This document shows positions 62,560 to 64,000 of a DNA stretch of 64,000 nt, in pieces. Position 1 is the stretch's first letter. The number at the start of each line of letters is the position of its first letter. Made by a program: the position numbers and the translations under genes. Source of the DNA: Allomuricauda sp. F6463D. GTDB taxonomy: Bacteria; Bacteroidota; Bacteroidia; Flavobacteriales; Flavobacteriaceae. The notes beneath the pieces are model-generated. The model searched no databases and was not told the origin of the DNA. It saw only the letters and a list, made by a program, of their open reading frames with translations. The stretch covers positions 5,165 through 69,164 of the forward strand of contig NZ_JALKAN010000005.1 of the NCBI RefSeq assembly GCF_023015965.1, in the 5' to 3' direction.

Positions 62560-64000
62560 ATGAAGAATTCTATCAAAAAGATATCAATATTACTCCTGAC
62601 GTTGTTTTCGATGGCAATTACTGCACAGGACACCTATTCCGATACATTTAGCGCTATTTCCTATACGAATAACGATGGTACCGAAAATTGGTCCACGAAC
62701 TGGTTGGAGTACAATGATAACAATAGCGCTTCCAACGGATACATTCGAGTATCGGGAGACCAACTTTTTTTCTATTATATCTGGAGTGAAAATATTAGAA
62801 GGTCGGCAGATTTAAGTGGATATACCTCAGCCACACTTTCGTTTGATTGGCAAACATCCAGTCTTGAATCAGGTGAAACCTTGGCAATACAGATTTCGTC
62901 AGATGGGTCTACCTTTACGACTTTGGATACTTTTACAGGAAGTCAAAGCGGTGTTTTTAACCAAGACATATCAAGTCACATTTCGAACAACACGACAATA
63001 CGATTTATAAAAAGTGGAAATAATTGGAACCAAGGCAACGACCGTGCCTATATCGATAATATTCTGATAACTGCCACAGCGCTAACAGATACCGACGGAG
63101 ACGGGATTAGCGATATTGTGGACCTCGATGACGACAATGATGGCATTACAGACGAAGAAGAGTATTGCTCTTCGATCAATGCCACCTTCCTGACATCATC
63201 GAATGTTGGGGAAAGATCGGTTGTGGTCAACCATACAGATACAGGATATTTGAGAATTGATTTTTCATCCATGGACAATTCATTTCAATTGGACATTAAT
63301 GGTACTACGGTCCATCCTTCCGTTTTGGAGTTTGAAAATGGGGCATTGGATGCTGGTGACGAATATTTTGTCTTTCAATCAGATGGTAGTTTTATAAATT
63401 CTCCCTGGGTGGCCAATTCAAATGGCATACCCAGATTAAGGTTGATAGTAAACGAAAATGGGGAAATTAACTTATATGGAACACGAAATTCTTCTTCCTC
63501 GACTTTGGAGCTCATGGAAGCCCAAGGAGGCACAGCATTCAACACTATTAGCTGGACACCCGGTAACAACAACACTTTTACCGTTACCAATCAAGCAGGT
63601 CCAGGTCCAGAAGGATTTACAGGTGAGTTATTCGCCAGTTCAATATGTGATACCGATGGTGATGGAATCCCAAACCATCTTGATTTAGATTCCGACAATG
63701 ATGGAATTTATGACATTGTTGAGTCCGGTGTCTTGAACGAAAGTGGTGTTTCGGACAGCAATAATGATGGTAGAATTGACGGGGCTACTTCGGGCTCAGG
63801 CTCTAATGGGCTTTTTAATGCTATTGAGGATATTGATACGCAGTATGCGATTCTCTCTTATTCCATTTTGGATTCGGACTCGAACGGAAGCTATGACGCC
63901 TATGTTCTGGACGCTGACGGTGACGGGTGCAATGATGTCCATGAAGCAGGATTTACCGATGACAACGATGATGGTTATTTGGGGGCAAACCCCGTTACCG
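62560..64000 (+). CDS. Large secreted protein with TSP3-type calcium repeats, cut by the window edge
   Basis: An open frame of 480 codons with no stop before the right edge. The signal peptide is KKISILLLTLFSMAITAQ. Residues about 22-170 form a beta-sandwich-like domain (DTFSAISYTNNDGTENWSTN ... IRFIKSGNNWNQGNDRAYIDNILI), as in adhesin or glycoside-binding modules. Aspartate-rich repeats follow: DTDGDGISDIVDLDDDND (about 177-194), DTDGDGIPNHLDLDSDND (about 364-381) and further copies to the end. Such flavobacterial proteins usually end in a type IX secretion signal, but that part lies outside the window. Confidence 0.82.
   Translation, partial: MKNSIKKISILLLTLFSMAITAQDTYSDTFSAISYTNNDGTENWSTNWLEYNDNNSASNGYIRVSGDQLFFYYIWSENIRRSADLSGYTSATLSFDWQTSSLESGETLAIQISSDGSTFTTLDTFTGSQSGVFNQDISSHISNNTTIRFIKSGNNWNQGNDRAYIDNILITATALTDTDGDGISDIVDLDDDNDGITDEEEYCSSINATFLTSSNVGERSVVVNHTDTGYLRIDFSSMDNSFQLDINGTTVHPSVLEFENGALDAGDEYFVFQSDGSFINSPWVANSNGIPRLRLIVNENGEINLYGTRNSSSSTLELMEAQGGTAFNTISWTPGNNNTFTVTNQAGPGPEGFTGELFASSICDTDGDGIPNHLDLDSDNDGIYDIVESGVLNESGVSDSNNDGRIDGATSGSGSNGLFNAIEDIDTQYAILSYSILDSDSNGSYDAYVLDADGDGCNDVHEAGFTDDNDDGYLGANPVT

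Overview
The window comes from an AT-rich chromosome of the phylum Bacteroidota, almost certainly a marine member of the Flavobacteriaceae. Three things point there: promoters of the Bacteroidetes type (TTG, about 19-20 nt, then TAnnTTTG), lipoprotein-rich envelope genes, and family markers such as a split transketolase, the thrS-infC-rpmI-rplT order, a dnaB-accA-lptF/G-tgt run and a carotenoid operon. No integrase, insertion sequence, phage gene or CRISPR array was seen.

Region 1 (1-18.2 kb) is housekeeping: translation genes (thrS, infC with a non-AUG start, rpmI, rplT), YjbQ, a HAD phosphatase, a broken NTF2-like lipoprotein gene, a Tat-exported dienelactone hydrolase, dnaB, accA, an LPS-export permease, tgt, a two-gene transketolase, a beta-barrel protein, an FKBP-like lipoprotein, aroK and tRNA-Lys.

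Region 2 (18.2-38.8 kb) is an accessory block for nitrous oxide respiration and nitrosative stress, lying between tRNA-Lys and tRNA-Leu. A decayed Rrf2 regulator precedes a clade II (Sec-type) nos operon: cytochrome c lipoprotein, FAS1 lipoprotein, nosZ, membrane protein, nosL, a PNPOx-fold protein, nosD, nosF, nosY and a histidine-rich multi-pass membrane protein. Next come an intact NsrR-like Rrf2 regulator, the di-iron repair protein RIC, a hemerythrin, a group III truncated haemoglobin and small unknowns. A HlyD/ABC export system, a TerB-like protein, deoC and ftsH complete the block. Palindromes resembling FNR boxes (TGAT/TGAC-N4-ATCA) sit at a fixed distance from the -7 element in front of the nos operon, terB-like/deoC and ftsH, with a weaker case at the export system. 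A different inverted repeat (GACAATTTTGTC) stands before both the Rrf2 gene and ric. The window thus appears to hold two overlapping regulons.

Region 3 (38.8-64 kb) is mixed core and envelope: an MscS channel, a GDPD-like/alkaline phosphatase fusion, tRNA-Leu, a CarH-like B12-binding MerR regulator heading crtI-crtB-crtZ, a tandem TlpA pair of which one lacks its cysteines, aconitase, a MoxR ATPase with two SurA/PpiC-type proteins, a large cNMP-binding/acyltransferase/SGNH fusion, rimO, a serine hydrolase, an amidase, ftsY and the start of a large secreted protein with calcium-binding repeats that runs off the right edge.

The most unusual items are the four-domain lipid-type fusion protein at 54.5 kb, the FNR-like sites with identical promoter geometry, the histidine-rich membrane protein and PNPOx-fold protein in the nos operon, the fossil Rrf2 regulator beside it, and the cysteine-less TlpA paralogue.
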